DNA of 64,000 bases from Chenopodium formosanum (lineage: Eukaryota; Streptophyta; Magnoliopsida; Caryophyllales; Amaranthaceae), in NCBI GenBank assembly GCA_024500155.1, contig CM044867.1:14546632-14610631 (forward strand), given 5' to 3'. Below, in pieces: positions 20,918 to 33,270 of this stretch. The notes under the pieces are model-generated. The model saw only the letters and a program-made list of their open reading frames with translations. It searched no databases and had not been told where the DNA came from. The position numbers and the translations under genes were made by a program. How positions within the stretch are numbered: the first letter of the stretch is position 1; every line of letters starts with the position of its first letter.

Positions 20918-22049
20918 TACATTCAATAATTTCAACAAACCAAAATTAACATAATTGAAAAAAAAAATAATATCAAAATCCACAAGATCATTGAATCATA
21001 ATTGAATCAGCCCGTTAAAAAAAAATTAAAATGAACTAGACTTATTATTTGAACACTAATGATAGTCAAAGAGACTTTATTTAAGCAAGAAATAATAAAG
21101 AATATTATTATTATCAAAATGATTGATTCACAAAAACTAACCTAGCAACACAGTTTTCAGAATTCGAAACACAATCACAACACAATTTCTGCTCAAACTA
21201 CTTAGATCGAATCAAATCATACACTACTAATCAACAGATCTATGCTACAACTTAAACAACAGTCATTATTCACCATTTTAAGCAAAATGAACTCAAATCA
21301 GACAACTAAACCCTAAATTTCGAACAAAACTAGAAATTAAAATTTCAAATCAGAAATCATCACAAAATGTACCGAAATCATAATCAAATTCAAAAATCAA
21401 ACCACAATCACACAAAATTGAAATCAAAACCAAACATTCAAAATTATTTGAACCAGATTAATAAACAAAATCAAAACGCTACTTCAAAATTCATCAACAA
21501 ATCCATTAATCAAAACCGCAACAACAAAACCAAAAAATTCAAAAAAAAAAAAACGAAGATCTCATCAAATTTGAAGCAGATTCAGAAACTAAACCACAAA
21601 TTCAACAAAAATTCATCAAAATCACTCAAATTAAAGAGCTAAAAATAATTGAGGAGATTAAAATACAAAATGAAGATAAAATTGGAATAAAATCATAAAC
21701 TTGAGATTTCAAAAAAGACAATAATCATTCCTGAATTTGCAAAAATTCAGCACAAAATATATCAAAAATCCAGTACCAAGAAACTTAAATCAATTAAAAA
21801 CAACATAAATTTCAAAAAAATAAAGTTGAATAACTCAGACAATCATCATTTACCACATTAAAACTGATAAATCTCCCAACTTTATATTCGATGATTACAA
21901 AGAGAAAAATCTTACCTAGAAACTTTAGATCTAAAGAGAAAGAGTTCCATCACCACTGGTTACACCTCCGCCCAAAAACGATGCCGCTTGGAGGCTCTTG
22001 TATGAAGCAGCTGCTTGGAGAAAGAGGAAAGGAGAGGAAAGAGGAGAGA

Positions 22050-22198
22050 GAGAGGTGAATGACGGAGAGAGAGAGGAGATAAAAGAAAGAGGAGATGAGA
22101 GATAGAGGTGAATGACGGAGAGGACGAAGAGAGAAGAATGGAGAGAGAGAGGAGATGAAAGAAAGAGGAGAGGAGAGATAGAGGTGAATGACGGAGAA
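22050..22198. repeat. GA-rich tandem repeat in the CACTA element
   Basis: GAGGTGAATGACGGAG recurs three times (about 22050, 22107 and 22183) within GAGAGA-rich spacer units of 57-76 bases. The serine/leucine-rich frame on the minus strand is compositional. Confidence 0.75.
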
Positions 22199-22275
22199 AC
22201 CCTAAAAAGCTAAGTATTGGGCTCTCCATCCTCTCATAAGTTGGGCAAAGTTTGGTCATTTATGTGTAATATAGT

Positions 22276-22405
22276 ATTCGTAACGGGCAATATAGTGTCC
22301 GTTACGAATACTTACTTATTTGTAACGGACACTATATTGCCCGTTACGAATATCTTAATTGTAACGGGCAAAGTTTTGCCGTTACAAATAGCCTGTTACG
22401 AATGA
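22276..22405. repeat. CACTA right subterminal repeats
   Basis: TCGTAACGGGC, TCCGTTACGAA, TGTAACGGAC, GCCCGTTACG and related copies in alternating orientation next to the right TIR. Confidence 0.85.
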
Positions 22406-22422
22406 GAAATTTTCCACTAGTG

Positions 22423-25115
22423 GTTGATTCTCATATGCTATGCACCTTTGTATATGTTTTTCCATGTTCTATATATTTTGAAAAAACTCCAAAAAGATTT
22501 TTGTTTCTATCAAGGCAAATTTGCAATGTATCTTTGTTTTGTTCTTACTTTGGACATAATACTTTTGGACTTGTATAGTTGAATCCTTTTCTTCTTAAAT
22601 GGTAACATTGTGCATTGTTTGAGAGTACGCTTGGTTGATTCTAGGATAAAGCATGCTAAGGCAGTTGGTTAGAACTAGTGGGACCATGAAATCGGATTCT
22701 ACTTGTTTGTGGCATGTTAGTAGTTGCTTCCTATAGTTGAATTGACACCAATAGTGAGATTTTGCTACATCCATGAGAGGTTCATTATATTTTTTCAAGC
22801 CTTCAACATATATTTGCATGAGAGCATGGATCCTCGACTATTGCAGCCCTAATCTAGAATCTTGACTTATAATTCTCAAACATGAGACCGAGCCATCTAG
22901 GGAGGACAAAGGCAACTTTTCGATCAGGGTGGTAATTTTTCTTTTCTAAGTTAATTTTCTTTCTTTTTAGTTCATTGGGTGTACATTCTCTTTCTTGCTA
23001 ACCATTTAAGCCTTTTCCCTTCTTTTTAAGCCACATCCTTAGATCTTTACCCTTTTATTTTATTTTCATTTCCTGTTCTTGGTTTTTGTGAAGCAATTCA
23101 TCATTATTGTTGGAGTTTGTGGTGGAGGAGTTTGGATATTTGGTTCCTTTTGTAAGCAAGCTTGTGTTTTGTGAATATTTCGTGAATAATGGCAAATGAT
23201 TGATGGAAAAACCCATCCTAATTGTAAAAAAGGCAATGACTTAATAAATGCAAAATTGTAAAAGCCATCCTAAGTTAAAGAGGCATGGACAATTGCTTTG
23301 AAAGAAATGAAAATAATAAAAAAAAAAAAAGAATTGAAAATAAGAAAAATCAAAAATATTTTGATGTGATTCTTTTCCTCTTTTCAAGCATTGAGGACAA
23401 TGCTTTCTTTGAGTTTGGGGGAGAAGCGTTTACACTTTTTGTATATATAATTGTGGTTATAGCTTTGAAAAAGCTTGGGGGTGTTACTTAGTTTGTATAT
23501 ATGATTTTGGAGTTCTAGCTACATTGGAAAGACACAACATACTTTACCAAGTTTTGAAGAATTTATAAAGAAATTTTTATGAAATTGTGTAATATCTCTT
23601 TCTCTCTTTGTTCCTTCTCAAGCTTTTGATTTTATAATTATTTTTTCCATTCATTGGTTGCTTGTTAAAGAGTTTGGCTTGGGGCTAGATTTTATTGTAT
23701 GTTGTGGTTTTTCGTTGTAGTTATGGATGTTGGATTAGATGTAGTTATTGAGATTGATTGTGTTTCCTTCCTTCCCTCCCCCCTTGATTATCTCTTCAAA
23801 GCACTGAGGACAATGCTTCGGGTAAGATTGGGGAGGTAGCTTAAATTCACGCTTTCACGTGGGGGGTTTATTTTAGTTTGATGCTTGAATTTGTTCATAG
23901 TTGTACATTTGGATATTCATGCCTTTTCTTTTCATTTTCTTATTTCCTTATAACAACTTAAAAATAGAAAAATAAATGCCCAAGGATGAGACTCAAATGA
24001 GGATGCCTATATGTCTTGCTTGCTTAACTCTTGAGGGATGAGTACTAGTTCTTTAGCAGAGTGTATGCTAGAGTTGGGGTCATTTAGAGGATTATTAATC
24101 TTGATTGCATTAGTGTATATGGAATGAAAGCCAATGAATTCTCAATTGCACGCCTAGTATAAGAAATTGTCTAATTTTCTCAAGTAGGATATGTTTGAAT
24201 TAATTTGCGGTCCCTTGTGCCCTTGATGTGCCCCGTTTCCACCCCAAAATGAAACTCTATTAGGGAATTAGTTCTACTTGTATCATGTGTAATAAGAGGC
24301 ATAATAAGCAACATGTCTCAAATAAAATAAAGAGCCGCTCACAGTTAAAAGAGGCGAGGGCAATGAATGTGAAGGAAAAAAATAAATAAATAAGAGAAAC
24401 CAAAAGAAAAAAATATAGAAAAAGAAAGGGAGATAAAAAAACTCCTCCAAAATTCTCAAAATTTTCACTTCTTCTTATTTAGAGGTCAACTTGTGGATGC
24501 CTCCCACACATTGTAAATTTTGATGTTTCTTGTGTAAATTCCTGAGATAGAGTGTAGTTGAAGGGGCTTGGGAGTGCATTTTGGGAGGTGGACTTGCATT
24601 TTGAGATTTTATAACCGAAAGAGGGCTTGTTGCAACTTTGGAATATCTTGATGTGCTCTAATGAACTAGTAAAGGTCTAAAGAAGTATCTTGGTTCAACC
24701 TTGCTTAGTTTTCCTCTTTACCCCCGACTCATGTGTACATTTGTCTAATTAGTAATTCTTGAAAGTTTCTCACTTGTCTTTATTATGTCTCATATCCCGA
24801 TGAGTTGACGTTGGTGAAAAAAAACATTGAAATTGTTCGCTTGATTTTTGACGATGTGTTTTGGTTTGTGTGAGTTGTAGGTAAAGCTCAATAGAAACTC
24901 TCACGAGATGAAAACTCGTCCTCTTAGGCGACTTAGGGGATTAAATTGCTTTTCACTTGTGCTAAAAGTTTTTATGGTTGTAACCATGTGGATTTGTGTT
25001 ATTGTGTTTCCTCTTTATTACCTCTTCTTATTTTAATCATTAGCAGGTTATCTTCCTTCTTGATTTCACATGTTTTTTTGCTCGAGGACTAACAAAAACT
25101 TAGCTTGGGGGGATT
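22423..25115 (+). mobile_element. Athila-like 3' internal region with polypurine tract
   Basis: Matches 56210-57847 in order: TTGATTCTAGGATAAAGC, GGATTCTACTTGTTTGTGGCATGTT, GAGACCGAGCCATCTAGG, two GAGGACAATGCTT segments and AAGCTTGGGGGTGTT. It ends with GCTCGAGGACTAAC and TTAGCTTGGGGGGATT immediately before the LTR. In full-length Athila elements this place lies between pol and the 3' LTR. No intact coding region is seen. Confidence 0.75.
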
Positions 25116-25593
25116 TGATAAATTGTTAATTGGTATGATTTTAGGGTACTTTTGAACCTTATTTTCGTGATTAGTCAACATCAAAGCTCATTATTTATCC
25201 TTTTTTATGCAAATTTTGTACCATCCATGCTTCACGGGTTGTTTGTGCTTTTGATGTAATGTAGCTATTTTTAGCACTATACATTGACGTGATCAAGCAT
25301 GAGTGAACAAGGTGAAGGGAAAGCTTGGTTGATAGAGCAATGGAGGAAGAAGAATATGTGTCTTAAAGAGAAGTGCAAAGCTTTTAGAAAGCCTTGAAGG
25401 GTAGTTTGCACAAGGGTCAAATTCAAATGACCATAACTTTTTTTCTACTCAAAATGCTGAAGTGATTGAAATTATAGATTAAAGATAATCTCAATAGCTT
25501 TCCAACGATTGGTTACATGCCTTATTATGATGAGTAATAAAGATGTTATGACCTTCCGAAAATAAGTTGTTTTGCCAAAAAAAGGGATGCACG

Positions 25594-25722
25594 TCCGTGC
25601 TAGGAAGTTGCACGTCCGTGCCAAATGAAGTATGTCCATCCAAGCTCACGAAGTAGCTACTGCTCATATTTTAACAGGTCTACACGTCCGTGCAACCTTT
25701 GGCATGTCCGTGACGACTTGTA
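25594..25722 (+). repeat. GCACGTCCGTGC word cluster
   Basis: GCACGTCCGTGC occurs exactly at about 25595 and, as a near copy, GCACGTCCGTGCC soon after; ACACGTCCGTGCAA and GGCATGTCCGTGAC follow. Same relative LTR position as other word clusters. Confidence 0.75.
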
Positions 25723-25968
25723 GAACAGTCTTTTCCTCGTGTTCTCCGTCCTTTTACTTGAGGGTTACATAATACCCTTTTGCCTTCATTTGTATATGGG
25801 AGACGATCTTACTATAGCTCTAGCTTAGGTTAGGATTTTAAGAGAAAAAAACTCTCATTTTCCAGGGAGAGAAAGTGAGAAAAACATATTAAAAGCTTGG
25901 AATATGAAGAATTAAAGGAAGGAGACTTGTAGATTTGATTATTTCTTGCATTATCTATGAGAATTTCT

Positions 25969-25970
<2 letters not shown>

Positions 25971-26008
<38 letters not shown>
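25971..26008. repeat. (CT)19 microsatellite
   Basis: Uninterrupted CT dinucleotides in the LTR of the Athila-like element. Confidence 0.95.
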
Positions 26009-26014
<6 letters not shown>

Positions 26015-26829
26015 ATTGCTTTAATTATTTATTTTTGTATCTTTACTAGTTTTAGTACTCTTTTATGTCAAATTAGTGTTTGGATTCATGATCATAGTAG
26101 TTAACTACTTTAGGTTTGCAATTTATAATGATTTGTGAGTAGTTCTTTTAGTTGGGATGGTTGAAACCATTGATGAATTCACAAATACTTGGTTGCATTT
26201 GTTGATTTAGCTAATGTTGGATGTTAATTAGTTGAGCTTAGTTGGTTTCATTGTTAGTTCTTGTAAGTGGCCATTGCTAGAACTATTTATCTTAGCTTTC
26301 TCAATAAAAGATCGAGAGATGAACTTAAGTTAGTTCCCTTATGCTCAATTGACTTGGAATGCCATGAGAATAGGAATTTCCCATCAAGGGAATGTTTATG
26401 TCATCGTGATTATGCTTTAACACTTGCTTTATGCTTTGTAACCACGAAAGTAGGTTGTATTCATGATTCAAGTAATCCCTCTAGCTTGAGAGAGTAGTTG
26501 GGTTCCTTAGATGACTTCCCATGATTTATCCCGAAATTGCTATGTTATGTATGTTAAATTGTATTTTGTGAATGACATAATTGGTGGATACCTTCCCAAG
26601 GTCCTTTTTATTATTGTTTTTAATTTTTCAATATAACTCTAAACCCAAATGACTTGGCTAAGCTTATCACAAATTAATATTTATTAGTGCTCTCCTTAAT
26701 ACTTGTGGGATCGACCATTACTTTCCCTTTCTACCCATTAGAGATACCAAGTTATGATTTATCTTTGGTAGGCTCGACGACGGCCTATCAATTTTAGGGG
26801 AAGGTTACTGTATTACTCAGTATGCCGTG

Positions 26830-27550
26830 ATGAGTAAAGTCTTCAAGCCATGTCTTCGGATTCTTCATTAGCTTTTGGGATATTCAATAATCCCAAAGCA
26901 AAAATTGGGGAAATTGAGTCGATTAGAGCTCCGGATTCTATGGTTGGCTACTAGGGAGGAGTAACGAGGTCGGTTGAATTTAGGGTTCATGTTTGTGAGA
27001 TACTGCAAGAAGTTTCTAACTCGAGAGTCAAAGAGATCCCTTGTGGTAGCATGGTTACGAGGCTCGTGACCAACCTTCACCTTGGCCACTATTTTCCTTA
27101 CTGCACACCGATGGGTAGTCTAAGAACCCTCTACCTTGATATTGGACAATTGAAGCAAGTGAAATTTTTGGTAAAGAATGATGATGATTAGGTGTTTGAG
27201 TGGCTTATGGAGAACAAGCATTGGTGTTATCTCACTAACCCTTCCTTGACTTCTATCCACCGTAAGGATGTGCCTAATGTATAGCATGTTCCCTAAAGTA
27301 ACCGCATCCCCCACGATGATGATGATGAGGAATTAGGAGAAGAAGAAAATAAAGAGGAAGAAGTGGCTCCACAACAACAACAGTACAACAACAACGTCAA
27401 CAACAAAAACAACGACGACAACCGCAGCAACAATTCAAATTTGCTAACCTTGATATGGATTCTCTTAGTGCGCAAATGCAGGAGATGTATATCCATTTAG
27501 AAGGCATGTGCGATCAAGACTTTGAAGCAATGTGCAATCAAATGATGTAG
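26830..27550 (+). pseudogene. Athila-type ORF1/gag-like remnant
   Basis: A plus-strand frame (from about GAGTCGATTAGAGC at 26914) reads through 27290 with only a few stops (TAG after MVGY, TAG after KNDDD, TAG/TAA near the end). Features include an F-P-Y-C-T-P segment, an acidic DDDDEE stretch, a Q/N-rich tract and an end in FANLDMDSLSAQMQEMY...CNQMM followed by TAG at 27548-27550. This layout resembles the C-terminal half of Athila ORF1 proteins, but I cannot confirm it by search. The stop codon overlaps the start of the LTR at 27546. At least three stops and one frameshift make it dead. Confidence 0.5.
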
Positions 27551-28835
27551 ACATCTACTTTTTGTCTCATGTCCCAACGAAGTGCAATGACAATAAATAA
27601 AACCATCTTCGTGTTAGATCGAAGTGAAGAATGCGTATGGATGACTAGTTAAACCGCAAAGACACAAATTTCATAACCCAATACAACTACAAAACAACGT
27701 CCAATTAACAAAATGCAAATTAGGCTTAAGCACGTACTTAATACCAAATAATGACGGATTTATAGGTGCCTAGGTTAAATTTAATCTGCCGTAGAAAAAG
27801 CCGCGCACATCTCATTGCATCACGCTGGTCTGGCGCCGTGTAGCTTGTTCAGTTGCGCGCAACACCCAACACAACTTCTAGAGATGCGCTCGCAGGAGAT
27901 TTCGAGTTTCATAAGAATATAAATTGAATTTCAACATAATGTCGCGCGCAAGAAATTGTGCTGCACATAGCTGCACAACTAAATCAGTTGCACTGGGATG
28001 TCGCGCGCAACTCATCCAGATGCGCGCAACACCTGCTGCGGCAGAGTTCTTAAAACCCTAATTACTCCCATTCCCTATAAATATGGGCCTAATACGAGGC
28101 TTAAACACAGTTAATTAAACTAAAATCCTGGCGGAAACTCTTGTGAACTTGTGCTACCAAACCCTGTTATACTAATTAACACTCACCCCTCCTAATCTTT
28201 TTTACTACGGTGGAGGTTCTCGAACAAGAAGGGGTCCATAAGTGTTCTAAACGGAGATCTAGCAAAGAGAAGTGGTAAATTCCCAAGCAGATAGATAAAT
28301 CACATCCACTTTTCTTGTTTAAACAAACTTTAATCAATAAAATAGTGTTGTTTGACCACTTTAAAAGGATATTTAATTAATCAATTCCACATGGTATCTT
28401 GCGTTAAGTAAGATTAGAATTGAATAATTAATTGATCGATTGATCACTTAAGCCAAGGCTAATCTTGTTTACTTTTGCTCCTTTCACGAATTTGAGTTAA
28501 ATAAACAATAACGACTTTGCGATGTAATTCCTACGTGATTGATGCATGTAAATAAAATCAACTAACATTGTTTAAGATATCGCGTTGCATATATTGTTTG
28601 GTGATAAAATTGTGAAAAAGAAAGAGCTAGGAGAGGCCGCACTAGGGCTAGAATAACGATTTTCCTTTAAAGGGAACATTATTTTAGTACCCTCGCTCCC
28701 GAACTCATTTCTGGTTTATGTAGACCAATTTGGGCAAGGGTGAACTTATGATTTGTGCTAATTATCCCATGAACTCCACATGGGAGAAAGGCATGAACCA
28801 GGTTTATGGGTTTTCCCAAAACTTATGATGAAATT
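27546..28835 (+). mobile_element. T-like LTR, diverged subfamily, truncated
   Basis: Starts TGTAGACATCTACTTTTTG, similar to T LTR starts. It has TTGCGCGCAAC words (27829-28045), TATAAATA at 28076-28083 and, like T LTRs, a downstream block ending in CCATGAACTCCACATGG. No CA end or PBS is visible; it breaks near 28835. Confidence 0.6.
27829..28045 (+). repeat. TTGCGCGCAAC word cluster
   Basis: TTGCGCGCAAC, GTCGCGCGCAAG, GTCGCGCGCAAC and ATGCGCGCAAC occur upstream of the TATA box at 28076. Confidence 0.7.
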
Positions 28836-29193
28836 GTTGATTAGCTTAGTTTTAATCTTAATTTCAATGGATTGTGAGTAGTTCTCTTGCTAGGGGTATG
28901 GTGAAGCATGTATAAGTGACGGATTGATGCTAATTGGAGGAAATTGATGGAGTGTTGGTGTTGTGATTAAATTGGTTGATTGATTAAGTGCATGTGTGTG
29001 ATTACTTAAAGAGTAGCTATCTTCAATTTGTTACACTAGAATGCATTGTAAGCTTGCATTGATACGGAAAATTGATATGTGACTTGCTTTTGTCGATTGA
29101 GTAGGTTTGCAAGGTTCCTAGTTAGAGTCTCTCGTAGTTGTCGCTAGCTTGACCTCTAGGAGATTAGCCTACCTCACTCTCTTGATTGCTTAG
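28836..29193 (+). mobile_element. Fragment of Athila-like LTR (U5 side)
   Basis: Matches 58860-59167 in order: GATTGTGAGTAGTTCTC, ATGGTGAAGCATG, TGATGGAG, GTGCATGTGTGTGATT, GCATTGTAAGCTTG, GACCTCTAGG. Cut at 29193 by the LTR of element A (left flank CTTAG). Confidence 0.75.
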
Positions 29194-30298
29194 TGTAGAC
29201 ACCCATTTGTGTCTCCCCAAAACCAAATCCAGTGATGAGTACCTTTCACATCGAATCATATTCGAATGAAGTGAAAGTTTGGAAAGTTTAGCGTTGCGGA
29301 TAGTTTTAATTTCTTTTCTCTTCTCTCTTTTTTTGAAAACCTGTTTTAAGAAAACAGCCAATCCAGTTTGGTTGGTCCATGATATGGGTCCAATAGTAGT
29401 GTAGTTGGATGGGGCTTGACAAGAGCTTTCCAATGATATATTATAAGCCCAATTCCGATGAATATTGAGGATGTTATGGCCAAATTACTGAACTGGGCCA
29501 GGGTTGAGCCTTATATGCGGCCCAATGATCTAGGGGAGGGCCTAATATAGATTTATCATTCCTAATGCAATTAGGAATAGTTCTAGTGTTCTAGATTCTT
29601 CTAGAAGGTTCTTTTCTTTCCTAATTCAATGAGCATTGATATATTGACTTTTTAGAGTTTTAATTAGAATCAAAGAACGTTTTTGAGGAAAAAACAATTT
29701 TATCCTCCTGTACGGCAATTTCTATATGATTTTAAGAAAACGCGTGAATTTCCGAGTCAGCGCCTAACGCCAGCTATAGCGCCTGACGCTACACTTGGCA
29801 CCTGGCGCTAGCCTTAGCGTCTGGCGCTAAGGTCAGCGTTTGGCGCTAACTTGTCTTTTTGCGCCAGAACTGTGTTTTTTTTATGTTTTATCTTATTGGC
29901 TGATTTTCTCTATAAATAACGTGTTAAAAACTCCGTTTTCATGGACCAATTCTCTCATTCACCAACTCTCATCAATTTCTCTTGATTACTCTCTCTCTCT
30001 TTTCCAAACTAGCTTTCTCTCAAATACAAAATTCCAAATACATTAGGCTTAGATACACCTAGCCATATTCGAAGTTGCCTTCGCCCTAGACGTGAAATGT
30101 TTAATTTTTGAGGGTTTAGTCCCAAATCTCTGTTTCAATTATTTAATTTAATCGTTTGTTTATTAATTTCCTTGAAGTTACTAACGTGCGTATTTTGTTG
30201 TTAGAAAGAGGTACGAGGCATCAAAGTAAGTACTTTAATGGTTTTTATTGATGTTATGATATAGAGATGATGCTTAGGTTGTTATTATGATTCCTAGT
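29194..30298 (+). mobile_element. T element A 5' LTR, part 1
   Basis: Begins TGTAGACACCCATTTGTG and resembles T1 closely. GGCGCTA words occupy 29757-29868 and TATAAATA is at 29911-29918. Interrupted at 30298 by a copia solo LTR; resumes at 34005. Confidence 0.88.
29757..29868 (+). repeat. GGCGCTA word cluster in element A LTR
   Basis: GTCAGCGCCTAACGCCAG, TAGCGCCTGACGCTA, CACCTGGCGCTAGCC, AGCGTCTGGCGCTAAGG and CAGCGTTTGGCGCTAAC, ending about 45 bases before the TATA box. Confidence 0.75.
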
Positions 30299-30844
30299 AG
30301 AAAGGAATGGTGTCCTTCGAACAAGTGTATTATTCTGATAGTGGGTTCAGAATTATTAGAAAGCTAATATATTCAGTTAGGTCAAGTGACCGGAATGCCT
30401 GGGAGGAGGCCGCTTCTGATCAGTAATATTAATATAATTAATATTACAGCTTAATCATGACTGAACCCTTCGGGTCACACCCAAGCAAAATATATGAACC
30501 AACTCGACGAAACAATTCGGAAGAAATTAATTCGTCGCCTGATTGTTAAATATTTAGACATTAGTAATTCGAGTTTGGAGCGTCAAAACCGAGCGTCGAA
30601 AATCGAGTCAAAAATAATAAAAAGACAAGACGCGCAAAATAATAATTAATCGACCATATTCCCAAAATACCCTAGCATCAGAGTGCCCCGAGCATCCGAA
30701 TGCTACGGGCAAAAATGTCCAAGCATAGGTGGCTAGGTGCTTGCTAGCGCACCATGCTAGCAGCCACGAGCTAGCAGCAGCTAGCAGTCGCGTGCATGTG
30801 GTGCGTACAGCAGCTAGCTGCCGCAAGCTATGCATGCTAGCAGC

Positions 30845-33270
30845 TGACAAGGGAATAATCGCGTCGTCAAATGACTATCTCTCGATCAAATACAATTTAT
30901 ACACCTAAACAAACCTAATACGAGTATAAGGCAAGCATAGGGGTCGAACCACAGAGAACGGTTAAACACCACCAAATGTTATCAACAATTAAGCTAGTCC
31001 GGAATAAAAGGAAGGTAAACTAAAGGTCTAAACAAACTAAAACTAGAGATAAAACATTAAGGGAAATGGTTTAGGTATAGCATTCACTTGAACATAAACA
31101 AAAGCATAGAAGTTGAATTAATTATGAACTAAACATGCTCAAATATCGAAATAAAAGATCCAATCTAGCCGCCTTCCGGGGTCAATTGGCTTCTCCTAAC
31201 ATAGCCTCTATGTTTCCACATTAGAACCATATACTAGGAGGTACTATTAAATAACAATTGATACTAATGAACCTTAACTAAGTCAACTTCCGTTCCTTGT
31301 TAGCAAAGTTTCACCTTTAATCAACTAACAACATGCATTTTGCAAGTAGATTAAAGAATATCAAGCATATAAAGACTTTAATCACAAATAAAGCAACTCT
31401 AAACCTAGAACATGCTCAAGATCCAACTACACCACAACCATCCCCTCAATGGGGAAAATTACTCACTAATCATGATAATAACAAGATTAATCAACAAATA
31501 ATCAAGAATCAACATGATCAACAAGCAATGAAGAAAAATCAAAATAAGCAAATAAAACTAAATACAAAAATAGAGAAAGAGAGTAAGAGAATGCTCATTA
31601 ATTAAAGATGAAGATTTGCAAAGATTCAATCAAGCTCCTTCTTCAATATCCAAATTCATCAATGGAAAAACCCTTACTTTCTCTCTCTAAACTACTCTAA
31701 TCTAATCTAAACCTAGAGAGAGAAGCTCTCCTAAAACTAAACTAGAGAATAGAATAAAATTATGGGTAATAATTGTTGTTCTTAAGAGAAAATAACCCAA
31801 GAAGGGTATTTATACTAACTTAATAAAACTAGGAAAAATAGAAAAATAAATAAAGAAAATAAATAAAGAAAGAAAAGGAAAATAAAAAGGGAAATAAAAA
31901 GGAAATAAAAAGGAAAAGAAAACAAAGAGAAAAGAAAATAAAGAAAAGGAAAAGGAAAAGAAGATAAAATAAAAATAAAATAAAATAATAAAAACAAACC
32001 CACCAAATCCCCCCAAAAATCAGAAACCCCTTCCCCTCTTCGTTCTTTTGCTGCCCTGAATTCCATTGAAGCACATCACCATGGACCTTCAAATCAGCAC
32101 CATCGATCACCTTCAATCATGGCCTTTGGATTAATCGAATTAATCACGACCGTTGAGGTTCATTAATCCGTACAATTAAGCTCGATAGTGATGGAGCGGT
32201 CGCTCATACCCATTGGAGCGTCCGCTCTGAGCTTCTGCCTCAAATTGGTAAAATTGAGTGAAATGGAGCGGCCGCTTCGGTTGAGTGAGCGTCCGCTCTA
32301 AAGGGTATCGAAATTGGGGGCTAATTGCTGCGGTTTCGGTGGCTGCGTGAGGTGGTTGTTGTTGCTGCAGTTGCTGTCGGTGTTGTTTGTGTTGTGGCTG
32401 GTGGTATGTGGTGGTGAGGGGTGCTGTTGGTTTGTGGCTAATTGTGGTGGAAGGAAGTAGCAGCGGTGTGGCTGGGTTGGTAATTGGTGGTTGCGGGGAT
32501 CGGTGGTGAGTGGTGCTGCGTGGGGTGAAGCAAGGAGCAGGGCAGTGTGGTGGGCAGCAGGTGCGTGAATTGGAGCAGGGGGTTTTGGTTTGTGGTGTGC
32601 GTGAGGACAGGGGGTAGTGGTGGCTGTGATTGGTGGAGCTGGTGGTGCGTGGTGTTGTTGGGTGTGGCTGATTGTGGTGGAAGGAATTGCGGGGTGTTGT
32701 TGATGGGGTGAAGCAGGGGAGATGAGGGAGCAGGGGAGGTTTGGTGTTTGGTGTGGTGTAGGATAAGGAAAGGGGTGGTGACGGATAAGCTGGCCGCAGG
32801 ATGCTAGGAAATGTGCACGCACTTGTTTCATCCCCGAACTCCGAACTCACTTGACATGAAACCCGGGACCCTACACACAAAACCGAGAAAGGAATTGGGA
32901 AAAAGAAAAAGAATAAAATAAAATGAAAATAAATAAACGGCGAAATAAAAATAAAACCAAGACAAATAAAATAAAATAAATAAAATAGGAATAAATAAAA
33001 TAAAATGAAATAAAATAGAAAATATAAAAGAGACATAAAACTAAACTAAAAATAATTAAAACTACGCAAGCGAATAGAATAAAATAAAATACGAAAATAA
33101 ACTAAAACTAATAAAATAAAGAAAATAAAATAAAACACTCCAAAAATACCAAAATAAACTAGAGACTTTATTAAAGAGAAAACAAGAGAATAAAAGGTAA
33201 AATAAGGGAAAATAAACACGAAAAAGACTCTAAAACTACTCCTTAGGAGTGACATAAATATCACTTATCA
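30845..33270 (-). mobile_element. Athila-like solo LTR (2426 bp)
   Basis: Plus-strand ends are TGACAAGGGAATAATCG and TATCACTTATCA, with perfect 5-bp TSD GCAGC at 30840-30844 and 33271-33275. On the minus strand it starts TGATAAGTGATATTTATG. Minus-strand TATAAATA is at 31807-31814, words at 32193-32306, A/G tracts at 31840-31990 and 32880-33240 and a G/T tract at 32330-32800. The latter two produce long low-complexity frames that are not genes. Confidence 0.95.
32193..32306 (-). repeat. GAGCGTCCGCTC word cluster
   Basis: GAGCGGTCGCTC, GAGCGTCCGCTC, GAGCGGCCGCTT and again GAGCGTCCGCTC within 114 bases. Confidence 0.85.

Larger units (their letters stand above)
20297..22422. mobile_element. Complete non-autonomous CACTA element (2126 bp)
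   Basis: Terminal inverted repeats CACTAGTGGAAAA (20297 on) and TTTTCCACTAGTG (ending 22422) are flanked by the 3-bp target duplication GTT (20294-20296 and 22423-22425). Inside the ends lie many copies of CGTAACGGGC in both orientations, the usual subterminal repeat layout to which CACTA accessory protein binds. No transposase frame is present, so it would need an autonomous relative. It is inserted in the Athila-like 3' region. Confidence 0.93.
25116..26790 (+). mobile_element. Athila-like 3' LTR (1675 bp)
   Basis: Starts TGATAAATTGTTAATTGG after the polypurine tract and ends GACGGCCTATCA. The U3 word here is GCACGTCCGTGC (25594-25722). A (CT) repeat follows in the transcribed part. Sequence differs strongly from LTRs at 30845, 47101 and 57848, so this is another Athila-like subfamily. 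Confidence 0.8.

Noticed and set aside
32176..33036. 286- and 177-codon open frames on the minus strand
   Set aside because: They lie wholly inside a solo LTR with perfect TSDs, across A/G-rich and G/T-rich low-complexity sequence, and are not conserved in sister LTRs.
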